From assembly GCF_040412425.1 (NCBI RefSeq), contig NC_089795.1:83698663-83762662 (forward strand): 64,000 nt of DNA, in the 5' to 3' direction. This DNA comes from Macrobrachium rosenbergii (taxonomy: Eukaryota; Arthropoda; Malacostraca; Decapoda; Palaemonidae). Positions 1-12,499 of this stretch are shown piece after piece. A model generated the notes under the pieces. The model worked only from the letters and a program-made list of their open reading frames with translations, had not been told where the DNA came from and made no database searches. The translations under genes were made by a program, and so were the position numbers. Every line of letters starts with the position of its first letter. The first letter of the stretch is position 1.

Positions 1-2190
1 CACCTTGGGAGGGGGAGTGCTCAACAGCACCCCTAAGAAGAGGCTCCTGTTGCCTAACCACCAAGCTAGATCTCTCCTCGCTTCCTCCGACAGAGGAACA
101 GGAGAGAAAGGAGAGTCCCTCACTGGAAACCAACCCTGTGCTACCTCTCTGAACCTGCTGATATGAGAATCCAAAGGGAAGACCCTCGCTGCTGCGGTCT
201 GGTCTACTATGTCCAGACAACACTGCCTGCTTGAGTGTAACAAAAATTCGAGACGCTAGTCTCTGTCCTGGCAACTGCAGCGATGAGCTCGCCAGGACCA
301 GTCAATCACCCAGGTACTTCTGCAAACAAACCTGTGCAAATGAGCTCCAGCCAAGATCAAAATGAACACCAAGTGAGCACTTTTGGAATCATTGAGTTCG
401 AAATAAGCGCCCTGAACTAGAACACCATCCCCCCGAGAGTATAGAGGAGGTACTTATAGGTGGACCGATAGGTAGGTATTGAACATACAGTACACATCCC
501 TCAAACCCACCAAAAAGAATGAAGTCGCCCTCTGATGGAATCAAGAATGGAACGGACCATTTCCTTCTAGGATCTTCCAGGAACACTGCATTCACCTCTT
601 CCCGCAGGCCGAGGTCCTTCTGCGAGCCAGGAACGAAAATTTGGAACTGGATTGGATCAACAGTGAGGGATGATGAAGACTCGAAGGGTAGTCAATACCC
701 TACCTGACGGGCATCCGCTACCCAGGCCTCCACTCCATGCCACTGCCAGTTCCCCAATGGCTTGACAGGCACCACCTCCCATCAAAAGCAAGCTGGGCCT
801 TCTTCTTCCCGTCCCCTCCCTGAAATGGGAGGAGGGCTGAAAGGAGTGCAGCTATGCACCTTACCCTAGCGGGATAGATGCAGCCTTGGTACCTCTACAA
901 GGGGCTAAGGGAGCCTGGGACTTTCTCTGACTGAAGAGGAAGGGCCAGCCTGACCTGAGGGTAGGGCCGCAGTGTCACGCGAAGACCTGAAGGCCTTAGC
1001 CACTGCTTGGTGAACAAATTGTTGTTTCAAAGCCTGTCTACAGCAACCTCCCTGTCCCTCTAGCAAAGAGGGAGAAGGATTCAGAACTGTCCTTTTCACA
1101 GTGTCAAAGACGACGGAAACCAACAAACTAACAGTTTGCACAGCACGCCCCGCCACCCACACAGGTTTGCTGTCTGGCAGATGAGGTAGATAATAGCCCG
1201 ACCTCCAACAGTAACGTAGATAATAGCCCGACCTCCAACAGTAACAGTCTCTTGAAGGCTGCATTCTCCTCGGGTGTACAGGAGCCCGAAGAAGGGATCT
1301 TGGCCAATAACAGGACCCAAAGATCGATCTACAAGACTGATTGGAATGCTGCCATGACAGTCACTTCCAGTGCCAATGCCTCTACCTGAGAATGGGAAAC
1401 TCCCTCTGCACTGAGATGCACTAGTGACAGACTGGGAAACTGGATGAATTAGGTCTGGGTCAACCTGCTTCAATGGCAACGAGCTCTCCAAGAGAACATA
1501 TTTCCTCTGGTGAGCTAGAGGCAGAGGAAGTGCCTTGCATGAACAGCTGGACCAGGGAGAATCCTCTTGCCCGGAACCAAGAGCTTTCACCTGGATCAAA
1601 ACCTAGACCATGACAGGATTCCCTTTGGGTTCCCAAAGACTCAATGGCACTAGCATGGTGCAAGAAAAGTTAATGTTCCTTCCTCGAGATCATTAAAACA
1701 ACATATCATTCTAATGATCTCCACAAAAAGCCTCTGCAATTCAGGGTTGTCCGTGTCTTGGGGCACAGGACACAGTCCTCCCGAGTTGATCCCTCTGCGG
1801 GAGAGGGACACTCACCAGACCTCTCCGGCTCCCATCTCCCACACCCTTACCCAGCCTGCCAAGGACTGAAGTCCTGGCATGTAAGTGAGGCCATGGGTGA
1901 TCGTCAAACCACGGTGACCATGTTCACATTGGTCGGGGAGAGGTCCCACCCATGCGAACGTGGGCAAGAGCTGTCCCACGCACTTGCTCCAATCATCTTA
2001 GAAGCTGACGCTTCTACTAGAGAAGAAGACTGAGAAGGGGACCTCCTCTTACCTTGCCCGAGTGACTGGGCCAGGTCACTGCTGCGGGACCCCTGGGCCA
2101 CTCTCTTGAAGAGCAAGAAGCGGGTGAGGGAGCACCTGCATGCTCTCTGCTCACCTTCTCTCGCTGAATCTTCAGTGGTCTTCCACTCAC
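1..2190 (-). mobile_element. GC-rich block, probable decayed retroelement of unknown class
   Basis: This block is clearly richer in G+C than the AT-rich DNA to its right, and the composition changes close to position 2190. The minus strand carries several overlapping open stretches, for example 1904-2190, 1096-1599 and 905-1264. They are rich in Ser, Arg, Leu and Gln, as in the gag-like first frame of some retrotransposons, and are broken by stops and frameshifts. No reverse transcriptase, integrase or recombinase motif could be seen, so the class is not assigned. It lies directly after the splice donor of the last visible MePCE exon, so it would sit in an intron of that gene. It could also be untranslated or exonic host sequence. 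Confidence is low for element identity and fair for it being distinct in composition. Confidence 0.35.
1186..1245. repeat. Exact 30-bp tandem duplication
   Basis: Positions 1186-1215 and 1216-1245 are identical. The unit is 30 bp, so it adds ten codons without a frameshift and repeats WRSGYYL in a minus-strand frame. It looks like a recent slippage or unequal-exchange event in the GC-rich block. Confidence 0.9.
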
Positions 2191-2194
2191 ATAC

Positions 2195-2336
2195 TTTATC
2201 ACGTTTTCTTTGTTTGCTCACACCACCTCTGGTGCTTGGCAATTCTACTTCCTCCTCTGTCATTTCCTCTGAGTCATGATCAAATCTGATAAAACCTGAT
2301 ATTAAAACAATTTTTCTTGGGTAGGATTGACTATAT
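2195..2336 (-). CDS. MEPCE: Putative MePCE/Bin3 exon, acidic-to-basic linker
   Basis: This is a probable third coding exon of the minus-strand capping-enzyme gene. The acceptor (T-rich tract then GTAG) is at 2337-2338 and the donor GTATGT at 2189-2194. The previous exon ends two bases into a codon. Using this acceptor the frame stays open for 47 codons and leaves in phase 0, while the nearer alternative acceptor at about 2300 gives a stop within a few codons. The peptide is low in complexity: an acidic run (HDSEEMTEEEVE) followed by a basic tail (KQRKRDK), which suits the disordered linker before the methyltransferase domain. No conserved motif confirms it, so it is supported by splice signals and frame only. 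The methyltransferase domain is not found further left in the window. Confidence 0.5.
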
Positions 2337-3025
2337 CTACAATATAAAAATATCACATATTAACTACTGTCAATATTAGAACTATCTGATAGTTCAGATC
2401 CTTTACTATCATTAGCATTTCCACATGAAAAATTTCTATACTTCTTCATCACAGAGAAAAACCACCTTTTTCCACAGCATTTTGACGGTTACTGCAGGAA
2501 ACTGTCCCTCTTGCCTGTTCCCTTGTCCTGAAATTATCCAGTAAGCTGGAATTTCATGTGTTGCCATTTGCCACTAGAATATAGACAAAAGCTCCATACA
2601 ATGACAGGGGAAATGCAATATCTATTATGGGTTCCCTAACTAGAGCCAAAAGAACTATGAATGACGACGTAAGTCTCATGTCATGAATGAGACCTTTTCA
2701 TGAATGAGATCAGTCCTGCACAGTGAAAGGGTAATAAGTCCCAAACATAAAAAAAAGGGCACTTTTCTTCATTTCCTTTACACACTCTAAAAGGAGGTCA
2801 ATAGCATCCGCTACATCTATATTATCAGTGTAAAACTTCAATTATTTGTAAAGCTGAAGCTAAGATAAAAAATTAAAATTGAGGATATGGCCTTAGCATA
2901 GGCCTGATAGCATCAGCAGATTTAAAGCTAAACAATGACAGAACCAGCATCAAAAATTTTAGGCATCTATAATATAACAAAAATTAACACAATGGTTAAA
3001 ATAGACTATCTACTTCTGTACTTAC
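2337..3025 (-). other. Intron between the second and third MePCE coding exons
   Basis: AT-rich DNA with no coding signal. It begins (on the minus strand) with GTAAGT and ends with a T-rich tract and TAG. Confidence 0.5.
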
Positions 3026-3205
3026 TGAGACACCTCTTCTCTGTCCTCCAATGAACCCAGATTCAAAGGATCCGTAATATTACCACCAAGCAAAAACTTT
3101 GAAGGTAAAACTCTATATCTCTTGCGCCTCTTATTTCCATGGCGGGCTTCACCAGGCGCTGAAAAACTTGCAGATCTTAAACGTTTAGGTCGAGACTCTG
3201 GATCC
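3026..3205 (-). CDS. MEPCE: 7SK snRNA methylphosphate capping enzyme (MePCE/Bin3), conserved N-terminal exon
   Basis: MePCE adds a methyl group to the gamma-phosphate at the 5' end of 7SK snRNA and stabilises the 7SK RNP that controls P-TEFb in the nucleus. This exon gives 59 whole codons plus split codons at both ends. It runs from a basic stretch (KRLRSAS, then NKRRKRYR) into the block KFLLGGNITDPLNLGSL. I recognise that Lys-Phe-Leu-Leu-Gly-Gly-Asn-Ile-x-Asp-Pro-Leu-Asn-Leu block as the conserved motif upstream of the methyltransferase fold in animal MePCE proteins. The acceptor (pyrimidine tract, TAG) is at 3206-3207 and the donor GTAAGT at 3020-3025. The frame joins exactly with the exon at 5888-6024. 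The catalytic SAM-binding domain is not in the window and is expected to the left. Assignment rests on the motif recalled from the family, not on a search. Confidence 0.85.
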
Positions 3206-3461
3206 CTATTAGGGGAAAAAGGGAAACAGAAAAATTACTTATCAATGTCATAGGACAAGTTTCTAAAATATAGTATAGATCAAAACAAATTTCTAAAAAT
3301 AAAATTGCGATAACAGATTTAGAAAGTATCTTGATAAATTTCTACCAAACTTTTTATTAACAGAAGCTGGCCTATTCTGAATTGGTAAATCCGCACCAAA
3401 TTATCATACTGCGGTCTAACTCATTACACTTGTAAGCAAAACACTCATGAGTATGGTATCT

Positions 3462-3466
<5 letters not shown>

Positions 3467-3492
<26 letters not shown>
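3467..3492. repeat. Poly(A) tract, 26 bp
   Basis: An uninterrupted run of A on the plus strand (T on the transcribed strand of MePCE), inside the intron between the first two coding exons. Confidence 0.95.
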
Positions 3493-4419
3493 TGATTCAT
3501 TTATCTCAAGCTTATATTTACATGCTCCTTTCTGAATTAAAGGTAATGGAGTAAAGATGAGGATTATTATTGTTTTATGGCAAACTGTCACTACTAGTGT
3601 TTTGTAATCAGTAAACTCACAGTAGCACAGAAGTAACACCTAATCAGTGATAACAGTAATTATATTCCAGAACCTACTGCACAAAGCAAAAAACACCAAA
3701 AATAACAATCATATGCAGACCCTATATGTAACATGATTTGTGTGTACATAAACCTTTGTGTACTGTACATACATCTATACATATACTGTAAAGCATATGA
3801 AGAATACTGTATTCTGCATTGCCATACTATAACATAAAACATGTTTTCTTCTCTCTCTCTTCTTTCTAATGAGAAGAATATTTACATTTCAGCCTAATCC
3901 TAATGATGATGTATACTGTAGTGATGAAGTAAAATGACTCTTTATAATCTTGAGGCAAATGAACAATGAAAATAAATACTATGCTGTAATACTTTTTACA
4001 ACAAAATGTATGGTATCAATGGGGCCTCTAAGAAATTAGTCATATTATTTGTTAGTTATCTTAAGACAACTGCATGTTTTGAAAAAATTCTCAGTATTTC
4101 ATTGCTACTGCAATAATCCATGATAATGGTACATTGATTAATGGTGCAATGGAGTAACCATGTAGGAATTTTGATGATTTTGATGATCATGGTTACATAA
4201 TGTCAGGAACAGAACTTGATGGCTGGGGATTGCTGAGAGTGGAAACTAGTTATCTACCTTTAACATCATAATGACAGGGAGTTCTTGCTTTTGCCTTTTT
4301 AATTCATCAGATATAAGGTGGAGAGGTACATGCTTTTGTTATCATACATGTAACTTTATTAAGTTCCACCATGGAATTATAAGGTATTACCCTACCATTT
4401 ACACTCCCAGATCAAACAC

Positions 4420-5720
4420 TTAGCCCAAATTTTCAAACACCCACTTTGCAAGTTCATCTTCAGTATCATCTTAATCCCCATCTCCCTCTGCAGATAACCT
4501 AAAAAGGCATTCCAATGCCTCATTCTCAAAACTTCACAGTCTGTCACTAAGATCTTCCACATTTTCTGCTATAATGTTGCTGAATCCCATGCCTCCAACT
4601 TTTCTTGTGGCCAAGATTACCTTTTATCTCTTTCCTGATCGCTGGGGAGGCTTTAAAATCATGTTCAGCTTCCTTCCCCAAATTCTTCCAGCATGCATTC
4701 ACCATTTCTAGCTATAATTCATCTATTATTCCTTTGATTAAAGTTGCTACAGCAGCAGAGATGAATGATTCCATCAGTTCATGACTTGGAGATAAAGGGT
4801 CAGCATCAATTGCAGCTTGAATCATCTTGAATACCTGCAGTAAGAGGCCTCGACACAGTGATAACTTGGTCAAGCCACGGAAGCAGTAAGGTTCAGCTGT
4901 GTGGTGAAATTGCCTGAATAAACCTTCAATGGTAACCCTTCCTTCTCCATGTACTTTCTACTCTAAGGGTAGAGCTTTGGTGGAGCTACTCAGTTAATAA
5001 TACTAGCATGATAAATGCTTGGAGTTTGTGTTGCCTGAAAAAAGGAAGATGGCTCTTTTTGTTTTTGAGAATGAAAGCATTTTTGCCCATAAAACAATAC
5101 CAAAATTTATCATCCTGTCCTCTGCATTACCACTTAGCACTGTACAACTGCTAACCTTTCCTCCCAAACTTGATACTCTGTTGCCTGTTTTGCACTTTTG
5201 TGGATACAGTACAGGTCTATTCAGCATTTTTTTTTCCAAAGCAGTTATATTTTGTCACAATTAAAATCTTGCTTATAAGGAAGCCTCATTCAACAATTTT
5301 CTTCAATCCTGCTTAAAATGTGGCAGAAATTCCTGTGTCAGCAGATGCAGCCTTTCCAACAGTTTCTATATTTTTCAGATTACATCTATTTAAGAACCTA
5401 TAAGCAACTCTCCCTTGCTTGCTGTGAATATATTGGGTGTCCCTTTCTGTTTGGTGTACTTTTTTTTACAGTCCTGATAAAGGTTTTAGGCCTTTTGCCC
5501 AGCTGAGCTACTACCAATGGGCATCCTTTCCTGATTCATATATTTCACACACATGGTTAATGCTTTTTCCACCCTCAATTATTACTTATGTACATTTGAC
5601 TTCACTTCTGCAGCCTATGTTGCAACAGCAAAAACAGAAGGAGGTTTCTTATAATTTAGCACTTCACATATTGATGATTCACTCTTGCCAAATAGCCTGG
5701 CAATATTTGCGTACAATTTT
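4420..5720 (-). pseudogene. Dead Tigger/pogo-type transposase (copy 1)
   Basis: The minus strand carries a badly broken Tigger-family DDE transposase (Tc1/mariner superfamily, pogo branch with CENP-B-like DNA binding). Reading across frameshifts and stops, the order matches the family: a helix-turn-helix end (about 5700-5640, IARLFGKSESSICEVL), a CENP-B-like segment, then pieces resembling the NCDETGLFWKKM region (about 5270-5230), the LCGNA region (about 5120) and the LPVFWKHNKKAWVT..TEWF region (about 5050-4980). A Glu/Asp-rich C-terminus ends near 4420. There are too many stops for any function. It lies in the intron between the MePCE start exon and the conserved exon. Terminal inverted repeats were not identified. 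Confidence 0.7.
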
Positions 5721-5887
5721 TTAATATTTATATCAAGTCAAGAATGTGAGTTTGATGATACATAAAATGGTATACAATTTTAAATGAATCAGTGTGGTAC
5801 AAAGCAAAATGAATGGACATTCAGCATGCACAGTACATCAGTTTAAAAAAAATCTTGAACAGCCACTCATGGCATGAAAACACTTAC

Positions 5888-6024
5888 CTTACAAAAGCAG
5901 CAGCATGTTTTCTCTCATCAGTAATGAGACATTTGCTCACATTTCCAAAATGAACTCTTCTTTCTTCCTGCGAGTCAGCCAATGGTAAAGTAGTGGGTCG
6001 TTCCACACCTAGCTCTGATGACAT
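5888..6024 (-). CDS. MEPCE: MePCE/Bin3 start exon (first 45 codons)
   Basis: This exon carries the likely start codon of the capping-enzyme gene. A T-rich acceptor ending in CAG lies at 6038-6040, and the transcript continues from 6037 through a 13-base 5' UTR to the ATG at 6022-6024. The donor is GTAAGT at 5882-5887. The 45 codons begin MSSELGVERP and end AAAFV, with two bases left over; these join the first base of the next exon to give Arg and keep the frame open. The segment is hydrophilic and has no membrane or signal features, as expected for a nuclear protein. It has no motif of its own, so identity comes from the downstream exon. Because the exon starts with an acceptor, at least one non-coding exon must lie further right. 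Confidence 0.7.
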
Positions 6025-6037
6025 GCTTAGAAGTCCC
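6025..6037 (-). other. MEPCE: 5' UTR part of the MePCE start exon
   Basis: Thirteen bases lie between the splice acceptor and the ATG. This shows that the gene has an upstream non-coding exon. Confidence 0.6.
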
Positions 6038-9000
6038 CTGAATCAAAAATAATTGTCATCAATTTTCAAAAATTTGCCCATTTCAGAAAATAAAAAGTTA
6101 CACTTAGATGAGTATAGATAACCTGAAAATTTTTTTACAAGAATTACGAAGCTATAAGACAATGATTTTTTTCTATTCTTTTAAACAAATAAAAATATCA
6201 CTAGGATTTTCCACACCACTCTAAGTGTAATAATTATTCACACTTTATTTGTAATTACATCTAACAAAAAAACTTAATTATAAAAATATGAATAAACAAA
6301 ACAGGAAATGTTAAAATCAAACAGATGAAAATGAAAAAAATTGCAAATTCAAATCAATTTGCATCTGTATAGAATACAAACCCTTAAGTCTTTTATAAGG
6401 ATACACCTCGGGCTAATTCCTTATTGAAGATGGTCAGATTATTACAAATATCTTTTAAACACAAAAATGAAAGAGGGGAGACTGGGAAGGTGGGGAGGGA
6501 TGAGGGGCTGGGGGTGGGGAGACAAGCTATAGAAGCAAAGGTTATGAGTAAAATGAGGAATGGCAAAGTACCAAGGTGTAAATTGATATGCTGAAGGTAC
6601 TTGATCTGAAGGGGAGGAGAAGTATGTCTAACGACTGGGAAGAACATCTGATGGTATGTTTTTAATTATATGGAGATATTTAAAGTGCGGTCATTATAGA
6701 AGAATCAGGCCAACAGAACATCTGTTGATGGCTTAGAAAGAATACTTAATGAAAGATTACAAGCAACTGCGAAGATTGGTGAATAGCAGTATGGTGGAAA
6801 ATAGGCTGGAAGAAAATCCAGACCCTAAACACAAGATTAATTCTTGCAAAAGAATTGGTCTTTTAAGATGTCCACATAGTTTCTGTGCAGGAGTTTGCCC
6901 AAGTTTAAGTAATATTCTAAAGACAAGAAACCTTCTTAGAGAACACTTTGCCTTGCAGTTCTATGTATTTTATAAGTCTGGCTATTCTACATTTCTTCCA
7001 ACTGAAACAAATCTAGAAACCATTTGGAGGTATGAAAGACTTGCACTGTAGCTTGTACACAACTGTCCCATGAAAATTTTCAACTTTTTGTTTGTATGTT
7101 TTTCTTTCCATTATTGTTTTCCATTAATTCTGTATTCTTTGTCAGTTCTTTGAAAACCACACGGGGAAACCAACACCTTATTTAAGCTCTCCATTTTCAA
7201 ATTTGATATCCAAGGTTATAGCTTGTAATATGTTGTAAACAGACCAGCAGCAAGGATGAACACAAGCAGGAGAAGTGCAAAAAATCCATGGATTTAAATC
7301 ATATTTACTGCAAATTATCAGATACTGTCAGTGACAGAGAACCTTGGTAAGATCCATTCAGAAGTTGAGAAGATGGAGTTTATTTGTTAATTTTGCCCTG
7401 TATAAACGCTATGCAGTTCACTGAAGAATAAATGTGTAGAACAAATGGCTTGAAGCCAATTGTTAGGAGTGTGTACAGCCTGTAGTATATAGACTGACTG
7501 AAGGATTCAGTGATTAAATGTTCACCTGTTATGATGAGGTCTTTTGAACAACCGTACTCATGTGAAACCATTTAGATGCACATTACGCATTTTCAGATTC
7601 TGTTACCCGAGGACTGTGTACAAGTACTTTATTTTCTGTCGCTCCTCGGTCTGTATGTCTGAGGTGGTTGAGATGTGCTTAAAATGTGTGTACTGTAGTG
7701 CTGCAATGATTTCCCATTAAGATTACAAGAGCATGATTAGTCTTGACGCAGCAGAAAATTTCTGACATATTATAAAGAAAAGTACAGTGAATAGAGATTA
7801 CAATCGTTATCAGTTACCTATTCTTTCTTTTTTTTTTTTAAACAATGACAGATGGTATTTGTTCATTTTGTAAAGGTTTCGTTGTTGTAGGCAACAGTAT
7901 TTACTTTATTACCTTTTAGACTTTTAAAGTGTAATGTTCTCGATTAAGTTTAGTGTTGTAGTTGTATTAGGTGCATGTGTGCGGATGTTAGTGATGCATT
8001 AAGAGAGTAGTTTTACAAAGTACTTGTAAATATAAAGGAAAAATGTGCAGTATTTATTTTTTCTTACTCCAAGGGACCCCCGGTAATTAAAATACAGTTA
8101 CCACAACAGTCCCATGAATTAATATGCTTACCAAAAATAAGCAGATGCTATCGCCTAACCTAATATTAAAATACTTCAGTATATCTTATTTGTTAGTACT
8201 TGTCTTTTGGACCTGGTTTTAAAGGCAATGCTTCAAGTACATGAGGTCTAATTAGAGTAAGATTACAATCAAGTGAAAGCAGCCTCATTACCATTTTGCT
8301 TCATCAATATCTCAAGAATTTTTCAGTTGACTGCAATACCCATCAGTTTTCAAGAACGCAATTCATTAACGTACATCACAGAAGAATACTTCGCTAAACA
8401 CATTTGGTTCTCTTTAGCAACTAAAAGACACATACAGGTACTGCATTTGGATTATTTAGTTATTAAAATCCTATTCTAAATCAAAATTGCTGGAGGCCAG
8501 ATTACTTGTAATGCCAGGAGTAAGCCATGGTATCAAAAAGGTTAAAAACCATTATTCTACCCTATACTAACCGACGCAGAGGCTAAGGCTTATATAGATC
8601 CCACAAATTTCACACAAAAGATATAAAATATGTACTACACAACAAAATAATACTGATTGTGAGAATATGTAAAACTGCCTACAATTCCCTCACTTCCTGC
8701 ATTTGCATTAAGCAAAAACATGAAATACCTTCCAAGAAGTAATTCTGTCAGCTTCTATGTACAGCATCTTCATGAATTCCAACAAGAAAGATTAGCAAAC
8801 AACCACCATCTGAAGGAAATTCACACAGAAAAATGTTCAGTTTCCAAGTGCAGCACAGACAATCACGCCAAGCAAAGTTGGGTTTCACAGCTCTAACATG
8901 AAACAAGGTTATTTTATCATATAATGCCACATTGGACATACATATCTCAGGAGGCAAAGACAAAGCATGGGCACAAAACACCAAAGACGACAATCACGTT

Positions 9001-9144
9001 TCTGCTGAGGCAGGAATGGGGTGAATTATAGTCTCTGCTCAGTCACCTAAATCATTTTACAGTGTTACACCAGTGATAATCTCCTCTCATTTACGATCAA
9101 ATAAAAAGGCAAGAAGACTATTATCTTTAAAGCCTGGTCTATTA
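6038..9144. other. Gene-free DNA in the putative MePCE first intron
   Basis: AT-rich sequence with short homopolymer runs (poly-T near 7827-7840). A 100-codon open frame at 6749-7051 and a 68-codon one at 8273-8479 have no recognisable motif or convincing splice context, and I do not call them genes. Confidence 0.5.
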
Positions 9145-11071
9145 CAGGTTCCGCGGTACCTTGGTTATTCCAACTTAATTAGTTCTAGGAAGCTGGCTGA
9201 ATGCTAATTTATTTGAGTACTGAACTAGTTTTCCCATAAGGAATAGTGTAAAGTTAATTAATCCATTCCTGACCCGGCCCCCAAGCACTCTGACTAAATT
9301 TAACTTTAAGTCTCCAACCTTAGCATGCAGAAATACAAACCCCCAAACCCAAATAGATTAATTAAATGCAAATCTATTCTCATCTGTACTTGGAGTTGAT
9401 GGTTTAAGTGAAAGGTGGCGAGGAAAGTGAAGTGGAGGAGAGATGTAGCATTGAGAAGAAGGAATCCCATTCCATGAAAATGTCTTCTCCTTTCTGTCTT
9501 CCTCTACTTTCTTTTGGAGACTACATGAGTTTTTGTCTCAATAAAAACCTGTCCTATAATCTGTTGTTTTTGCCTGCATTTTAAAATGTTTCTAAAATGA
9601 GGAAATGTTGTCATTCAACTGGTTCATACCACAGTTTGCTACAGCCTTGTCAAGGTGACGTTTTTCAATGAAACTTTGCATTTACCCCCATCTTGCACAC
9701 ATTTCTTCTCTAAGTACAACTGAGACATCCTCCTTTCCATTCTCCTCCTCCTCAAAGACACTTCCTCAGCTGCTCCCTTATGAAGGTCCTGCAGTTCTGA
9801 GGGAGCTCAGCTTTGTGCTCCTCCACTAACTTCACATCACCATCACTACTGACCTTGAAGCCTATGGACTTGCCCAGTGACACAATATCCTCCACAGCAG
9901 GCTTAGCATCAAAGCCCGCAAAGTCCGTTTCTGCTACAGCATATTTCCTCCAGAAAGAGTTCTAAGCCCCGTAAAAGATTTCAACCAATGCTCTGTGAAT
10001 GAGGCTTTTGTAATGAAGGATGGTTAAGTAGTTCTTCCAGAATTCTCGTGAGGTCAACTCTGATATTCATATCAGAGGTCACTTCAAAGCAATTCTGGAA
10101 TAGTGTTTTGGTGTAGTTTCTTGAAATTTAAGATGACCTGCTGTTCCATGGGATAGATGAGAGGCATCCTGTTACAGTGCAAGAACTTCAATGTATGAAG
10201 TTGAGCACCTGAAGCAACTTGGCTTCCAAGCCTGGAGGATGAATTGGAGCACTGTCCAGCACACGAAGAGCCTCACGAGGCAATTTTTTCTCCGAGGTAT
10301 TTTTTGACACTACAGCCAACCACTTCGTCAACCCACTCAATTAAAAACTGCCTGGTTACCCCAGCTTTACTATTACCCCTCTACATCACACTTACTTCAC
10401 TTTTCTTGACATTATTTCCTTAAAAACCCTTGGGTTCTCTGAAAGGCAGACAAGCCAGGGTTTCAGTTTCAAATTTCAACTGGCATTCCCACACAACAAA
10501 AGAGAAAGTCCTTCACTGGCATGTGTCCTGCAATGATTTTCCCTCATAAGTGATGTAGGTCCTGTTTATTTTTTTTTAATAACAAGCCTCTCATCACAAA
10601 TATTTGTTAGGACAAAACTCTCAGCCTAACAGGCTAAGCCTATACAGCCTTTAAACTTTCTATCATGTTTCTCAACAATATCACTGTCAGAACTGCCAAC
10701 CTCCCCATGCCTCACCATACTATTCAGGTCACTTTTCTTAAATTTCTTAAACCACCCATGACTGACTTTGAACACTTTACTACCTGTATCAGCAATTGTT
10801 CCTCAGGTGTTTTTCAAGAGATCATCATGCAACTATTTTGCTTTTTCACAAATGACTGTCTCCGAGACACTATCACTAGTTAACTGTTTTTATCTGTCGA
10901 AATTAACATCTCAACCTCTCCAACTGTCTGTGATCTTTCTTTCAAAACCACTCCCAAAGCAACATAAGCTCCTTTGATGACCTCTTTATGTTGTAGTATT
11001 GTAGAGATTGTAGCGAGATCTGTGACAAACACACCACTTTGAGAATTCTTATTCTCTATTGTTTTTTCCAA
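9145..11071 (-). pseudogene. Near full-length dead Tigger transposase (copy 2)
   Basis: The minus strand from 11071 to about 9740 reads through stops and frameshifts as an almost complete Tigger transposase. In order: a helix-turn-helix (TIENKNSQSG.. DLATISTILQHKE, 11062-10985), the CENP-B-like segment (VICEKAK.LHDDLLKNT, SHGWFKKFKKS, about 10860-10730), the DDE core with LLLCGNAS (about 10490), GNSKAGVTRQFLIEWV (about 10370-10320) and the region MPLIYPMEQQVILNFKKLH (about 10170-10110). The C-terminal region, equivalent to AFDDIVSLGKS, is near 9900-9860. The DNA at 9145-9275 resembles a Tigger terminal region, starting CAGGTTCCGCGGTACCTTGG. A matching right terminus was not found. The element is long dead and lies in the putative MePCE intron 1. 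Confidence 0.8.
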
Positions 11072-11399
11072 GTTGCTTAGGTCTCATAACTTATTTATAC
11101 AAGGAACATAAACTATCACAAAATAAGAAACACAGAAACACCAGAAAGTTTAGAGGAGTTGTGCACTGAATGACAGCTACAGGTAAACTGACCACTTTCC
11201 CTTGTTTCAGGTAATGCACAAACTTGTCATGTCTCATATCATACACATTCTAAGTGGTTGTATTTGCTTCGCCAAACACCCAGAGATTAACAACATAGGG
11301 CTCCATGTTGAACCTTCTTGGACACCAAAATTTCTTAAAATTCTTCTTATACACATGCCACCGTCTTCATCCTAATGCTAGTGTTATAAGAGAGTAACA

Positions 11400-11890
11400 A
11401 TGATTCTAATGACTTTTTCTAGTACCTCTGTCTTCATGATCCCAATACAATTGTCTTGGTACTTTGTTATATGCCTTTTCAAGATCCACAAATATGTAGT
11501 ACAATCTCTTCTCTGTGTGTGAGTGTGTGTGTGAGGCATTTCCTGGATTTGCCTTGCTATTGGGGATTGCTTCTGTTATTAATATCTCTGGCATGTATCC
11601 AGTCATAGCTGTTGATAGGAAAAATTTTTCTGAGCCTTTCCTCCACCAACTTTTCCAATATTTTCAGAACACGTTCAAGTAATCTTATTCTTCTGTTATT
11701 TCCCCACTGGAATGTTTCACCTTTTCTTTTTGGGTCTTTCCCAGCTCTTCAGGCCTCGTCTCTTCCTTTATCAAGTTTTCTTATACTTTACTTGCTCAGT
11801 TCTCATCTTTTATATGTAATGTGCCTTTTTACATCTTCTGTCACTATGTACAGCCTGAACGTTTCCTCTTTTCTGCCTACTGTCTAACTT
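11400..11890 (-). pseudogene. LINE reverse transcriptase fragment (copy 1)
   Basis: On the minus strand, pieces of a non-LTR reverse transcriptase occur in order: the segment before motif A (NNRRIRLLERVLKILEKLVE, about 11700-11640), then RLYYIFVDLEKAYNKVPRQL (about 11500-11440), which is the polymerase motif with the first catalytic Asp. Frameshifts and stops separate them. The style matches LINE elements common in decapod and other invertebrate genomes. It overlaps in domain position with the neighbouring fragment at 12500-13870, so it is a separate copy. Confidence 0.7.
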
Positions 11891-12499
11891 ATAACGGCCA
11901 ATGCACTGGGCATCCTACATATCTACAATCAATGAGCCAAGGCCCCATCTACACATGATCACCATACAACACATCACAGCACTTCCTAAAACCAAGGCAA
12001 CTCGAACCTTGTTTCTGCTGTTGCTACATTCACAAAAGTAAAACATTTAAGATGGTGACAAAAAATCAAATACAAAAAATTTTCCGCAAAATGTAAGCTA
12101 ATACTGTATTAGTGAAAACAAAAGAGAAGTTGGTTTAGCTGCAGGCAAGGCATCTACAGTTGAAGATAATGATCAGTACAATGTGACAGATGAATAGCAC
12201 GTTGAACCACAATAGTGTATACCATAACATAGAACCCAAATGTTTCATACATGCCTTTTTTTTCTTTTAGAACAAAAATGTTTATAAGAAGAGGGGCCAC
12301 AATTCAAACACATTTTGATATCCTGAAGGTGACTCACGGTTTGTTACTACAGTATTCACCATTTGGTAAGTCATCCTCTGCTGGCTGTGCAACTATCACC
12401 ACAACCATTCTTGCACCTTCTTCAGTCCAATACAACACTGGTTTCAGGTTATTCAGAGATGGTTTAAGAATACTGTATACAGCAGGTAAAAAAAAAATT

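Noticed and set aside
6749..7051. 100-codon plus-strand open frame
   Set aside because: No motif, and no start or splice context that separates it from chance.
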